From Diadophis punctatus similis (taxonomy: Eukaryota > Chordata > Lepidosauria > Squamata > Dipsadidae): DNA of 64,000 nt. A program made the position numbers and the translations under genes. Shown here piece by piece: positions 44,218 through 55,488 of this stretch. Every line of letters starts with the position of its first letter. The stretch's first letter is position 1. The stretch is taken from the NCBI GenBank assembly GCA_023053685.1, contig JALIGW010000014.1, forward strand, positions 20,368,308 to 20,432,307, in the 5' to 3' direction. The notes under the pieces are model-generated. The model saw nothing but the letters and a program-made list of their open reading frames with translations, was not told the DNA's origin and made no database searches.

Positions 44218-44826
44218 GTTACCCATTTTTAGTCTGTAGGTTTATATCTCATTTTCCTCAGGATGGCATACAATACATAGTATTCCCAATATAGATGAAG
44301 CAAATTTAACACATTAAAATATCTAATATAAATAAATAAGTAAATAAATAGAATAAAATAAAATAAAATAAAAATAAAGGATGAGAGAAAGAAAACAAAA
44401 TTAATTACAATAGACTACCTTGATGTGGGACTTACTTGCTGTGAGGAAGATAAGAGTTATGCCTAAGGTGACCAGATTTTAACATTGGTAAAGAGGGACA
44501 CCATTGGGGGGGGGTGTACCTGATTAAAATTTTGGCCTATTTGGAGCAACCGGGGGTGGGTGGGTTCCTGATTAAAAATTTGGTCTATATGGAGCAACAA
44601 AAATTTTCATAGAACGCAAAAATAGTATTGTAATATATAGATTTTTTAATTTCAACATAAGTACAATTTACAAATATAATACATTAAAATATGTATAGTA
44701 TTATTTTATTCTTTGGCATATTTCTCATTTGAGTGAATTTTTTTAGTAGATTGCTGTCGTTTAAAATTTAAAATTCAAGAAAATTTATGTATTTATGAAA
44801 TAAATAAATAAATAAATAAATAGAAA

Positions 44827-44960
44827 GAATAGAATAGAATAGAATAGAATAGAATAGAATAGAATAGAATAGAATAGAATAGAATTCTTTATTGGCAAAG
44901 TCAGTGTGATTGGACACAAGGATCACCCTGTGACATTCTTGGTTTTGAGCCTGACAAGAC
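44827..44960 (-). repeat. (AGAAT)n pentamer with LINE 3' tail
   Basis: About 12 units of AGAAT run into TTCTTTATTGGCAAAG and GTGATTGGACACAAGG. This is the reversed tail of a LINE known in snakes to carry such pentamers. Confidence 0.75.
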
Positions 44961-44973
44961 TTTTGATAACTAG

Positions 44974-45028
44974 AGTCAGGGGTGTCCAACCTTGGCAACT
45001 TTTAAGACCTGTGGACATCAACTCCAGA
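44974..45028 (+). mobile_element. Fold-back hAT MITE, truncated
   Basis: CAGGGGTGTCCAACCTTGGC and AAGACCTGTGGACATCAACT match the left half of 62754-62890. The right half is missing. Confidence 0.75.
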
Positions 45029-45171
45029 CGTGAATTTCAGAGAAGGAAGGCAGTTGCTTCTTCACAGCTGACCCCCTCCCCTTTCTGCACCACCTCAGAG
45101 CTCCGGATGGTTTCCAGCAAGGGATCTTATAAAAAGCACAGTGGCAGCTTTCCACTAATGGGGACAAGGGG

Positions 45172-45545
45172 GTGCTCCCAATGAAAGAAAGTGGAAGGAC
45201 TTTGGGGGAATCCTTCTCCTGCCTGAAACAGACACGTTTGGAGGTGCTCCCAATGAAAGAAAGTGGAAGGGCAGAGGAGACTTCCTTCTCATGCCTGAAA
45301 CAGACACTTTGGAGGTGCTCCCAATGAAAGAAAGTGGAAGGACTTTGGGGAATTCTTCTCCTGTCTAAAACAGACACGTTTGGAGGTGCTCCCAATGAAA
45401 GAAAGTGGAAGGACTTTGGGGGAATCCTTCTCCTGCCTGAAACAGACACGTTTGGAGGTGCTCCCAATGAAAGAAAGTGGAAGGACTTTGGGGAATTCTT
45501 CTCCTGTCTAAAACAGACACTTTGGAGGTGCTCCCAATGAAAGAA
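45172..45545. repeat. 71-bp tandem repeat, about five copies
   Basis: The unit begins GGTGCTCCCAATGAAAGAAA (near 45172, 45243, 45315, 45386, 45457, 45527). Units 1 and 4 are nearly identical, and units 3 and 5 are nearly identical, indicating duplication of a multi-unit block. Confidence 0.88.
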
Positions 45546-45771
45546 AGTTTTTTTTCCAGCCCTAACGAGGTGCTAACGATTTTCCCAGCTTCCTATTCCC
45601 TCTGAAGAAGTTTTTTTCCAGCCCTAAGTCTTTGCAGGCTTGTTTTCATTGCTATTCCCTCCAAAAAAGATTTTTTCAGCCCTAACCAGGGGATAAAATA
45701 ATGTGCTGAAGCTGACCAGACTAAGGACGCTAGCCAGATGAATACCTGGTAGGTAGATTTTCCCCCCTATT

Positions 45772-45835
45772 TTCCTCCCCCAAAACTAAGGTGCTTCTTA
45801 TACACCAGTGCATCTTATACACCGAAAAATACGGT
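45772..45835 (-). mobile_element. MITE end (TACCGTATTTTTCGG type)
   Basis: GTGCATCTTATACACCGAAAAATACGGTA on this strand is the reversed terminus of a common squamate MITE; a forward terminus lies at 63903-63932. Confidence 0.6.
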
Positions 45836-46058
45836 AACTCAGTGAAAAGGAAGTTCTTAGCAGGAGCTGGACATATTAAGTAAATTGAGATTAGCGCAGA
45901 AATCCCTATGAGGAAGAAACAACCTTTCAGCAAATGAAGAAGTGATAGCTGTCAGAGGGAGATGAGTTTAAACCGGTTGCCAGCTTGTTTGCCAGCTCCA
46001 AATTGTCACCTGGTGAAAATGGGAGGGAAGTTCAAACCTGTGTCATTATTTCAGAATA

Positions 46059-46318
46059 TAGATAGTCCTCAACCTACGGCCACAATTGAGCCCACAACTT
46101 CCCTTGCTAAGCGAGACAGTTGTTGAGCGAGTTTTGCAACCATTTTACAACCTTTCTAGCCAACGTTGTTAAGCGAATCTGGCTTCCCCATTGTGACAAA
46201 ATGTGATCATATGACCCCAGGACACTCTGACCGTCATAAATACACGCCACTTGCCAAGTGTCTGAATTTTATCAGGTAACCACAGGGATTCTACAATGGC
46301 CAGAAGTAGTGAAAAAAG
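46059..46318 (-). mobile_element. Snake TIR MITE, partial copy C
   Basis: ATAGTCCTCAACCTACGG start and the reversed body (CTGGCTTCCCCATTG, ATGACCCCAGGACACTCTG, AAGTGTCTGAATTTT) match 34531-34902 in reverse. Confidence 0.85.
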
Positions 46319-47602
46319 ATACCCCCCCCCCTTGAAAATCAAGCATCTTCTAGCTAGGTAGGAAAACCATCAGCTGCATTCCTAGATTGGCAGAGTAAAC
46401 TGAAAATATGTTGCAAAGACCCAATTCTTGGTTAACACCCCAGGAAAAGATCATTTCTGCTCCCCCACCTCCCAAAATTGTGGCTCTTGTTACCCTACTG
46501 CCATTTGATTTGAAATGTGGGAGTATTTTGGAGTTGAGGTCTTCTGTCAAGGCTGAAGCCTTAACACTTGCAAAGAGACCTTGTTTTGCAAATGCCACAG
46601 GGCTTTTTATTTTATTTTGTTTGTAAGGGGCCCTGTAAAAAAAGCAAAGCCGGTGATGCACAGAGCTTTTCTTTGCACTTTTGCCAAGTGAGAAGAGGCT
46701 GGGAGTTACCCTGCAGCTGAAAATACTCCCAAGGGGGTTAGAAATATATATATTTTTCCCAAGCAATAGATAGTTTTTTCTCAGGCCCCGGTGGCAGGGA
46801 CTGCTCTCACCTGGACAGGGGAGGGAGAGGGGGGGGAAGGGCATTTCTTTGGTGATTAGCTTGAAGGGCTTTTGAGCGCAGTAAGTGAGTACAGATGGCT
46901 GAATTCTGATCATTTGCCTGATGGGTAAATGTGAAAAAGCATAAAAAAACACCAGTTGCTGAGGTTAAGCAGAGCTCCAGCAAATTAAGCCTAATTCACT
47001 CATCTTCAAACAATGCCTCCACCTGTTTTTCCACTGCATTGCCATCCGTTGCTCCCTTCCTACCTGCTTGCACCAGCAGCTTTTCCCTTGAGTAAGAGGG
47101 AATGAACTGGTCCCCCGGCACGTCGGAGCGCGGTGGGGGGGTTTCCCTGCCCGGCCCGGAGCTGTTTCCCTCAGATCCGCTTTGGCGAGTGCGAGGCAGG
47201 GAGTATATGGGCTGACGGGGGTGGGGGTGAGATTCAAAGAGTGAATGACATGCGGGAGGCGGGGAGGAAGCTGGGCGGGCCTGGCTCGGCTGCTGAAAGA
47301 GTCCCTGGACGTTGCTGGGAATCACCCTGGGGAGAGGAAGAGAGAGAAAAAAGGTGCGGGCGGGAATGTGGATGAGGCGCTTCCTTTCCTTTCGCTCGGA
47401 AGCGCCGTAGATGTGAAGAAACATCCCGGCTCTTTTTTTTTTTTTTACACCGGCCTGTGTGGGAGACATCCGGGCAGAAGGGCCCAGGTTCTTTCTTGCA
47501 AAAAAGCGGGACTTTTTTGAAACGATGCGGGACGCAGGACAATTTGTTTAAATTCGGGTCTGTCCCGCCAAAAGCGGGACGTCTGGTCACCTTAGTTATG
47601 CC

Positions 47603-48290
47603 AGAAGTTCAGCCATATTGGACAGGTTTCATCAGAGGAACCAGCTGAAGAGAGACATAGACAACATGGGGAGATATAATTTGCAGGAATCCATATTGGG
47701 TTGGTCATCATTTGGGTCAGCAAAGAGTCTGCTAGATGTTGGAGTTCCTGGACATCTGGTGACAAATGGGTTACAGGACTCAGGCCTGCTGGCTGAGTAA
47801 TCGGCCAGCAACTGAAGGACTAATGGAAGAAATGTTTTTACTGGTTACAAATATACAATGACTGAAAACAAAGTAATAATGTAATAAAGTTATTACCAGA
47901 AGTAATAAGTGCCTTGGATGCAATCCCCAAACATCTGGCATTGACAAAGTCACCACCAGTCAATTGCAAAAGGCAGTTTTGCTTGGAACAGCTTAAATCC
48001 TGTGATGGTACCTTTAATATTATTAAACAACAACATCTCTCTATTCCAGATCCTTTGGAAGGACTCTTCACAAAAGTGTGGACAAAATTGCCAAATCCAG
48101 TCTAAACATCTGGCTGATTGTGCAATGAACCACAAAAATTGGCTTCTAACTCTCCTGCTTTTTTTTTTTTTACACATTTGCTAATTTGCAATATTTGTAG
48201 GCATCCAGGTCAACTGACAGATTCTATCCTTGCTCATTTGCCAATATTTTATTCTTGCTGATTGAATCAGCAATTAAAGAGGATGGGAGA
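47603..48290. other. Unassigned sequence
   Basis: Contains short frames without recognised motifs and a T-run near 48162. Nothing firm. Confidence 0.5.
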
Positions 48291-48350
48291 TGTTAGGTTC
48301 TCATACTGAAGAGGCATGGAGGTGAGTAGTCAGTACATCTAGTAGTCAAG
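48291..48350 (-). repeat. Fragment of the 216-bp Ty3 LTR family
   Basis: TGTTAGGTTCTCATACTGAA and GAGGCATGGAGGTGAGTAGT follow the edge of the LTRs at 25059 and 52669, then diverge. Confidence 0.55.
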
Positions 48351-50061
48351 TTTTTTCAGTTAATAAACTTTCTCTATATATCCATTCAATCTAAATTATC
48401 TTTAACACATATTGTTCCAATATTTCAAATATTATTATAATAATACTATAACAAGTTCTTTATACTATGTAGAATAACTTAATACTTTTTGTAATTAATT
48501 TCTATTTTCTGAATCTTCTATTTACTTAACATTTACTTAATATTCAATACATAGAAGAAAGAATGTAAGGAAAAATATGAGAGGAGAGAGAGAGGGAAAA
48601 GGGGAAGAAAAGACAGAAAAAAGGGAGTTCATATATCCTTTAACAATTTATCCTATTGAAATTCTATATTACATCACCAAAACCCTTCTTATTTTAAACA
48701 ATCAAAATAATATTGTAATAGAATAATGCAAATATTATAATATTATAATGATGCTGATATGATAATATAATAAAAATGTATAATCTTATTGGTTGTCTTT
48801 AAGGATTCAAAATCAGAGTCCAGTTACCAGGTTCTAGTCACTTTTAAATCTTCGCCTACATTTCAGTTAATAATGGTGTCCAGCCCTCACCGATAAGTGA
48901 TTTATTTTGCCTACTGCCACGATGTATCTCTTCACGTTACACTGTTGCTTTGCTGACAAGAGAGAGCACATAAATCAAAACACTCCTCTCTCCTTCCCGG
49001 ACCTTAGGCGGCTTTCTTCTTCGTCTCAATTTGTTAATCTCTCTGCCCCTCTGTCTGTCCGGTTTTCACTTCCTGTAAATCACTGTTAATCTTTACGCTC
49101 TGTCCTCAAATTGCAAGTTAAAAGAAATGAAAGTATATAGGACTTTCTCTCTTGCGTCTTGTCTTAGGTGACCAGATTTTAATATTTGTAAAGCGGGACA
49201 CCATTGATGGGGGGGGGGTTTCTAGGGAAGCAAGATGGGAGGGGTCCATCTCTCTTATCCTGCAGCTTTGTGCACCCCCCCAAACACCCCCCCTTCATTG
49301 CAGCCCTTACCGCTGCCATGGCCGGGGCTTGCCTCTGCTGCATCTGGCCCGGAGAGGGACAGCAGCAGGAGAAGGAAGAAAGCAAACAGTGGGAGGGCGG
49401 GTGGTGAGGGTTCTTCACAGCTGCGTGCTGCCTCTGTTGCAGAAGCCGCCGCCAGCCAGCGAGGCAGCAGCCCTCTGTGTGGGGAGACGGCCAGGTCTGC
49501 GCTTGGAAGAGGCTGCTGCTCTTGCTGCCCGCTTTCTTCCTTCTCCTGCCGTGAAACAAAAGTGAACTGCGGCAGCGCTGCTTCGGGAGGGCAGGCGGAT
49601 GTCTGCAGCCAGGCAGGGAGTGAGAGCAGCAAGAGCGGCAGCCCCTTCCAAGAGCAGGCCTGGCCCTATACCCACCTGGGGGGCTGCCGCCCACCCGGCC
49701 ACCAGCGGCTTCCACGCCGCACTTGTAGTCGCATGGCCAGGTGTGCTGGGGACGCCTTGCCTGCCGCCTCCATGCGCTGCACTTGGCAGGGGCCGCTGCC
49801 CCTCTCACTGCCCTCCCTCCCTGCCTGGCAGGAGGAGGCAGGCGAGGCAGGAGGCAGAGGGGTGTGCAGGGCTCAGCTCGGCCGCTGAGCATGTGGGACG
49901 CCCGCCCCAGCTCTCGGGCTGCTTCCCGCTACCACGCAAAGTTTGGCATGCCAGGCCAGAGGAGGAAGAGCAAGCTGGCTGGCGGCGTGGGAAAAATCCT
50001 TCCTGGTCCTTGCCAGCCGGGCCTGGTCTTCTCTCTGGGGCGGCGTCCGGCGGGTGCCTCA

Positions 50062-50748
50062 TGTTGTGCCTTGGCCGCGTCCGGCGCTGAGTCTGGAGGA
50101 TCCGGAGGACGTGGAGCCGCTCATGGTGCAGCAGTACCAGCCCATGTGCCTGGCACCAGAGACGGCTGGTGATGAGGACTCGGTGGCAGAGCAGGACGAT
50201 CTCCCAGGACCTTCTGCACCTGCGCAGCAGAGTGCTTCATCAGGAGATGAAGAACCCATGCTGGATGCCAGAGCTCGCAGAGCAGCCAGAAGACAGGATT
50301 GGCTGAGTAAGCGTCGGTCCAATCGGAGGAAGCAGTGAGGGCTAATTGGGCCACGCCCTTCAGTGCCTATATTAGGCTGGGGCAATTAGTGGTCATTGCT
50401 GAGAACAACAAATCAATGACCACGGCATATCCAGAGTTTCATTTCTACGTCTGTTTGGGAATCTTATCGAAGACACCAGCTTCTGCCAGCTTTATTCCGG
50501 GAAGCCAGCCAAGTTGTTCAGATAAGAGAAGAATTAATGAGTCTTGCTTTGAACTTTTGTCTGTGTGCTATTTAACCCTCACGTAACCCAAAGAACCTTA
50601 TTCCTTGAGACTTTCCGTTTGTGTTGTTTTGGACTTCTAAACCCTCTGAGTTTTGCTAAGAAACTTTATTAGTAAAAGGAACCTTTTTGTTTGCCTCCCA
50701 ACGACTGTGTGTGTGTGTTTCTGGGGCTTGCGGTGCTGGGTCACAACA
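50062..50748 (+). mobile_element. Solo Ty3 LTR (same family as 4447-5118), copy 3
   Basis: 687 bp, TGTTGTGCCTTGGCC ... GGGTCACAACA, flanked by the exact 5-bp duplication CCTCA (50057-50061 and 50749-50753). Its LTR frame is open to a TGA at 50336-50338. Confidence 0.94.
50065..50338 (+). CDS. Reading frame inside Ty3 LTR, second intact example
   Basis: Reads LEDPEDVEPLMVQQYQPMCL, then acidic AGDEDSVAEQDDLPGP and ASSGDEEPMLD, then basic ARARRAARRQDWLSKRRSNR, stop. Aligned with 37783-38050 the amino-acid differences are few. The frame enters from upstream without an obvious start of its own, so it may be a C-terminal extension of another ORF. Confidence 0.5.
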
Positions 50749-51794
50749 CCTCACACCTCCGCTCCTTCCCCCCATGTGGCAGACCCGGGAAAGGACACAG
50801 CCAGACCCGCCAAAGCCGCTGCCCCCTTCTACACCTCTAGACGCGCATTTCCTGGCTGTTGCCGTCAGGTGGGGCGGAGCGTGCAAGGCGCTGAACTGGG
50901 CCCTCGGGCATGTCGGAGCACAGTGGGGGGTTTTCCCTGCCCAGCCTGGAGCTGGCGAGATCTTAGCGTGTGGGCACGGCTGTTTCCCTCAAGATCCGCT
51001 CGAGGGAAGCGAGGCGCTTTGCTCAAATTCAAAAAGCGGGACTTTTTTGAAACGCCACAGGACGCGGGGCAAATTATTAAAAAGTGGGACTGTCCCGCCA
51101 AAAGCGGGACGTCTGGTCACCTTAGTCTTGTCCTTTCTTTAATCTTTTTGACAGCCTTCGCTCCTCCCGTCTATTTCAAAGTCCGTTTTGCAAGTTTCTT
51201 CCGTCTCTATCTCAAATTTGTATTATCCAAACTGATCAAATGTCTAGTCCAAGGTTCTTTTTTCAGATTTTGTTATTGATATTCCAGTTTCCCTTTCCAA
51301 GGGATGAAGCTCTTGCTCGTATTCCCTCTGGGCAACCATAAGAGTTTTTCAGAAGTAAGCAGTAGGCTTTTCAAAATGTCTGTCTAGTCACCGAAATCAC
51401 TTACTCATACCGCGATTTCTGTTTTCTTTTTCACTTACACAGTCTAACAGTCTCTAAAGCAAAGGTTAAAAGATATTCTCCTTTGTGTATTATATTCAAA
51501 AAATTCCTTTCAGGGTTAGATTCTCAGTTCGTTTTAAAGTCTTTTCGTGTGTACTTATCTTATGCCGTCTCTCTCAGAAGTTTCCGTTCCTGCTCACCAT
51601 CTGTCAAGCACCGCTTTTTGTTGGGCAAAGTCCGCCTCTCACCTTAGAGACTCGATTCTTTGCTTCTCCTTTTTACTAGTAATCCGATTTTTCTTTCCGT
51701 TTAGGCTTTTTGGACTTCTCACTCACTTTTAAGTGGAATCTTGTCTGCTCTCTTCGTCTTCCTGCTGTGCGGTTGTCACCACTTTGGTCTGACA

Positions 51795-52425
51795 AGAATG
51801 GCAGAGAATGCATATTTAATTATCCATGTATTAACTGCAGCTAGAATTGTATTTGCACAAAACTGGAAAGGTGAAACGCCGCCCTGTGTCCTTAGGGAGT
51901 TGGGCGGCATATAAGAATTCCAAAATAAATAAATAAATAAGAGATCCCTACTGATGAGAATGTGATTAGGAAAATATTAGAATGTGCAGAAATGAATAGA
52001 TTAATGCTTGTAATAAGGAGAAATTACAAACTGAATATTATATGATATGGGAATTATTTTATCGATGGCTAGAGAATAAAAATGGAAGTTGGAAATAAAA
52101 GGAGGAGATCAGTGAAGAGTAGAAAATACATTAAGATAGAGATGTAAATAATATGATGATTGTTATTATTATGACTATTAGGATTATTATGCTTAATATT
52201 ATTATTATATTCTTATTAGAAGATACGTTAAGAGGGAGAAATGAATAGGTTTACTATGTTCAATAAAATAATTGTAAGATCATAGAATTAATATCAATGT
52301 AATGAATACTGTTGTAAATTTTGATGGTTATTGCACAGAGTTATTTGTACCCAGATGACACACTGTTTAAGGGAAGATGGAATGCTTATATTAAAAAAAA
52401 TTAAAAACTTTTATTTAAAAAAAAA
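51795..52425 (+). pseudogene. L1 ORF2 extreme C-terminus and 3' UTR
   Basis: Encodes YLIIHVLTAARIVFAQNWKG, homologous to the L1 block at 23341-23400, then (after a tail insertion at 51876-51940) NVIRKILECAEMNRL. The 3' end is A-rich (AAAACTTTTATTTAAAAAAA). 5'-truncated. Confidence 0.78.
51876..51940 (+). mobile_element. LINE/SINE 3' tail (GGGCGGCATATAA type) with (TAAA)n
   Basis: CGCCGCCCTGTGTCCTTAGG, AGTTGGGCGGCATATAAG and AAATAAATAAATAA, inserted in the L1 ORF2 end. Relative of 43336-43395. Confidence 0.65.
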
Positions 52426-52668
52426 GAAATGCAGATTTGGTAGTCCATTCAGAAAGACTGGGTCAAGACAAAAACTCAGATAAGCAACAACAAAAGGTTG
52501 ACAAAATTAGCTCAGACAAACACCTAGGATTTGCATTTCCTCTTTTGCCTATAGAGCCAGCTATGACCCCTACATAAGCCCTACATGACCCCCATAGGAA
52601 TCCAGAAGGTATGAAAACCCACCCACTCTAAACTCCATTTTATCAGTTGTCCCTGAATCCAACATGTG
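52426..52668. other. Unassigned sequence
   Basis: No family recognised. Confidence 0.5.
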
Positions 52669-52884
52669 TGTTGGGTTCCGATACTGAAGAGGCAGGAGGC
52701 AGATTGAGTGACTTCAGCTCTTTATTAGTTACAGTGAGCAAACTTCAGCAAAACCCCGGCGGTGACTTCGGTTTAAATAGAGAGCCCTGACTGGGAAGAA
52801 CCAATCAGAGCTTACCTGCTCTGCTCAATAGAGCGGACCTGTGTGTAAACCTCTCAGCTAAGATGTAAATCTCAGGACACAACA
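52669..52884 (-). repeat. Ty3 3' LTR, 216 bp
   Basis: In element sense TGTTGTGTCCTGAG ... CGGAACCCAACA. Directly follows the purine tract. Confidence 0.92.
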
Positions 52885-52900
52885 TCCCTCCCCCCTTGGC

Positions 52901-54215
52901 TCAGCCAACACATTTGCATACAAAATCACTGAGGTGCGCAGGATGCTTGGTTTCCCTAGTTGACCTGCGCAGTTCAGTTGGGGCGTCGACTTTGGGCGGA
53001 GAGGATGTGTTTTCTCTCTCTGACTCCCTCTGTGGAATTTGCTGGAACGGCTCAGGTGTGGCTTCTGGTTCAGATGGAACGGGCTCATTGCTATCACTGG
53101 GTGGCACCTCCAGATTCTCAGATAAGTGATCCGGCTCCTTCGGACCAGTAGTAGCTGTAGGGAAAACATTGTTAGGGCCTATTTCCCAGTCAGCATTTAA
53201 TGGTTGGTGGTTGCATAATTGGTCCACACGGCGCTGCAATTTTCTACCATCTTCTAAGCCTATCACATATGACTTGGGCCCGGTTATTTCAAGGATCTCC
53301 CCAGGTAGCCATTGGGGTCCTCCGGCAAAGTTCTTTGTGTACACCAGGTCATTTATTTTGAATGTTCTTAATTGCGCCGGACTATTTGTTTCTTTCTGGT
53401 TGGAATAGCTAGGGTGTAATCTGTCGAGGACAGACTGGAACTTACGGCCCATTAGTAGCTCGGCAGGGCTTTTGCCCGTGACTGTACTAGTAGTGATGTG
53501 TTGTACCATTGGGAGTTTGTCTATGTGGGCCTGCCAATTGCCCGGTCCCAGTCGGCCTAGTGCCTCTTTTGTAGCTCTAACTGATCGTTCTGCCAGTCCA
53601 TTTCTGCTCGGCTGAAATGGAGTGATTAATGTATGTTTAATTCCCAAACTGGCTAAGAATCCCTCAAAGGGTGTTGCAGTGAGTTGAGGCCCATTGTCCG
53701 ACACAATTGTGTCCGGTAGCCCATGAGTAGCAAACAGTTTTCTTAACACCTTAATTACCGCATCGGTTGTAGTGGTAGACATTAGTGCTATTTCAAGCGA
53801 TTTTGAGTATGCATCGACTATTACCATGGATGTTTGCCCAAGAAATGGACCCGCAAAATCTATGTGGATGCGAGACCATGGGGCCCTTGGTTGTTCCCAC
53901 TCATACACGGGGGATTTGGGGGGGATGCCCTGAATTCCTGGCACGGAGTACACCCTGCGACCCATTCGTCTATGTGTTTGTCCATGTTGGGCCACCACAC
54001 ATAGCTCCATGCCAGTGCCTTCATTTTAACTACCCCTGGGTGCCCCTTGTGTAGTGCCCTTAGAATGTCCTCTCATAGCAACGGAGGAGAGAGGATGCGA
54101 TCACCCCACAATAGGCACCCCCCTTGCGCCGATATCTCATGTTGTCTTTGTACAAAAGGTTTGAATTCTGGCTTTACTGGCCTTTGTGGCCACTCCCTCC
54201 ACCCCCAGTTGTGTT
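52901..54215 (-). pseudogene. pol: Ty3 integrase and C-terminal tail
   Basis: An open frame of 369 codons (54010 to 52901). Asp in RIHIDFAGPF, Asp in VSDNGPQL and Glu in NGLAERSVRAT form the DDE triad. Then VLDRLHPSY, a small barrel region (KINDLVYTKNFAGGPQWLPG) and a tail ending RRSTRETKHPAHLSDFVC. The zinc-binding part (ALHKGHPGVVKMKALAWSY, CTPCQEF) is in a different frame above 54010, with a stop near 54075. It would insert element DNA into the genome. RT and RNase H are missing. Confidence 0.9.
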
Positions 54216-54266
54216 AGGTGAACTTGTCAGAAGCAGTGGCATTTTCCCGAAACATTGACTTCTGCT

Positions 54267-54433
54267 CAGTAGTGGGTTCTAAATCCCATCACTACCGGTT
54301 TGCGTGCGCACTTGCGCACATGTGTGACACTTCTGTGCATGCACAGAAGTGTCCTGGGTGGGTGGGTGGAGCCTCCTGCCACCACTGCTACCGGTTCACT
54401 GAACTGGGCCAAACTGGGAGCAACCGACTGCTG
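54267..54433 (+). mobile_element. hAT MITE (CAGTGGTGGGTTC family), 167 bp
   Basis: Starts CAGTAGTGGGTTC, ends CAACCGACTGCTG, exact 8-bp duplication CTTCTGCT (54259-54266 and 54434-54441). Interior ACTACCGGTTTGCGTGCGC as in related copies. Confidence 0.92.
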
Positions 54434-55488
54434 CTTCTGCTGCACCAATGAACTGTGAGCCTCAGAACAGACCAGATCTATTTTATTGCCTCTGTTGACA
54501 CAACAAAACTTCCTTCTTTGGTGACATGACTCCCAAGTGACCACAGAGTTCCAAAGGTCAAAGGCTGGGTTCTCACATTGCACTAAGATATATTGTAGTT
54601 CTCTTTCATCTTTGTTTAGTTTGCAGGGTTAATCCAGTCATTGTCATTTATAAATCTGGTTTTTATTATGAGAGTGCTGTTGAGATGCAGGCAATTGTAG
54701 TGGATTCAGTGGTTTTTTTTGCTGGCTTTGCATGACCTACTGAACTGCAAAATAACCAAAGCCACTTCACTCTGGTGTGTAAAATAAACCTCAGTCTATA
54801 GAGGCATCTACAGAGGGTATTAACCCAGGAAAATCTTGTCAAAAGTTGGGGGTCATCTTATACGTCGGGTATCGTCTTAACATCAGGCGGCCTCCCACTG
54901 GAAGCCGGGCTGCACCAAATGTTGGGCTTCGGGGGAAAAAGGGGGGCTCGTAGGGAGGATTTTAAGGGGATTGGAGAGCTGTTCACAGATGCAGCAACTG
55001 AGGAGGAGAAGCGGTGGCGCAGCGGTTCCCACGGAGCAGAAAACCTTGCAAGGAAAGGCGGAGACTCGGAAGGGGAGGGGGCGCAACTGGGGAAACTTCA
55101 CCTCGCTCTCCTTCCCTCCTGCACCTGGGGATTCCCCCTCCTCCTCCTTGCCCCCCTCTGGTCCCCTCCCCCACTTGCAGCATCTTTGCCTACGAGGCCT
55201 CCCTTGAGTGCCCATCCCCGAGAAGGGATCTCTGCAGCACTTGGTGTAAGAGACGTTGGGAGACCACGAAGGGGGGCGGGAGGGGAAGGAAACTTGGTTC
55301 CCAACCCCCTCTTTCCCCTTTCCTACCTCCACTCTAGGCGCAAAAGCTCTCTGCCCTTAACCTCTTCATTGAAGCCACTGCGGGGAGAGGGCGACTGGGG
55401 CTCTGCTGAGCAATGCAGAAATCAGGATTTCTGTTCACAGCTTGCTCGTAATTTAGGAACTCTACCACTGCAAAACATGCCTTTAAAG
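54434..55488. other. Unassigned sequence, part GC-rich
   Basis: From 54843 a GTTGGGGGTCATCTTATACG block appears, repeated in direct orientation at about 56450, so both may be ends of one MITE family. 54900-55400 is GC-rich with overlapping frames on both strands and no protein motif. Confidence 0.5.

Larger units (their letters stand above)
44464..47594 (+). mobile_element. Large hAT (Tip100/Zaphod-like ends) element 1
   Basis: Ends TAAGGTGACCAGA / TCTGGTCACCTTA with an exact 8-bp duplication GTTATGCC (44456-44463 and 47595-47602). The right end has the GGGACAGACCCG/GCGGGACGTCTGGTC block typical of this hAT group. No transposase was found. The interior carries a pentamer with LINE tail, a 71-bp tandem repeat and MITE pieces. 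The right 500 bp is GC-rich and homologous to element 2 (49164-51124). Confidence 0.9.
49164..51124 (+). mobile_element. Large hAT (Tip100/Zaphod-like ends) element 2
   Basis: Ends TTAGGTGACCAGA / TCTGGTCACCTTA with an exact 8-bp duplication GTCTTGTC (49156-49163 and 51125-51132). The interior is GC-rich and non-coding; overlapping long frames on both strands at 49179-50062 reflect composition. A solo LTR (50062-50748) is nested in it. Right-end block (GTCCCGCCAAAAGCGGGACG) is shared with element 1. Confidence 0.92.
48351..51790 (-). mobile_element. Probable L1 5' region in minus orientation, interrupted by hAT element 2
   Basis: Flanks of the hAT insertion (48351-49155 and 51133-51790) read, on the minus strand, like an L1 leader (GTGGTGACAACCGC, GAGTCTCTAAGGTG, AT-rich continuation). 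Immediately next, 51795-52425 is an L1 3' end on the plus strand. This head-to-head layout fits a twin-primed 5' inversion. Based on style, not on alignment. Confidence 0.4.
52669..54230 (-). mobile_element. Ty3/gypsy retrotransposon, 3' third
   Basis: On the minus strand: the integrase zinc region, integrase core, C-terminal tail, purine tract (reversed CCCTCCCCCC at 52887) and LTR. 5' part is lost before about 54230. LTR family is the same as the solo LTR at 25059-25274. Confidence 0.9.

Noticed and set aside
45018..45467. 149-codon minus-strand frame with repeating peptide
   Set aside because: It is the 71-bp tandem array read through; the apparent repeat protein has no known domain or start context.
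46350..46952. 200-codon minus-strand frame
   Set aside because: No recognisable motif, inside a hAT element, and no homologous frame in the second element.
49179..49892. 237-codon minus-strand and 217-codon plus-strand frames
   Set aside because: Overlapping frames on both strands in a GC-rich hAT interior, with no domain motif and low-complexity composition.
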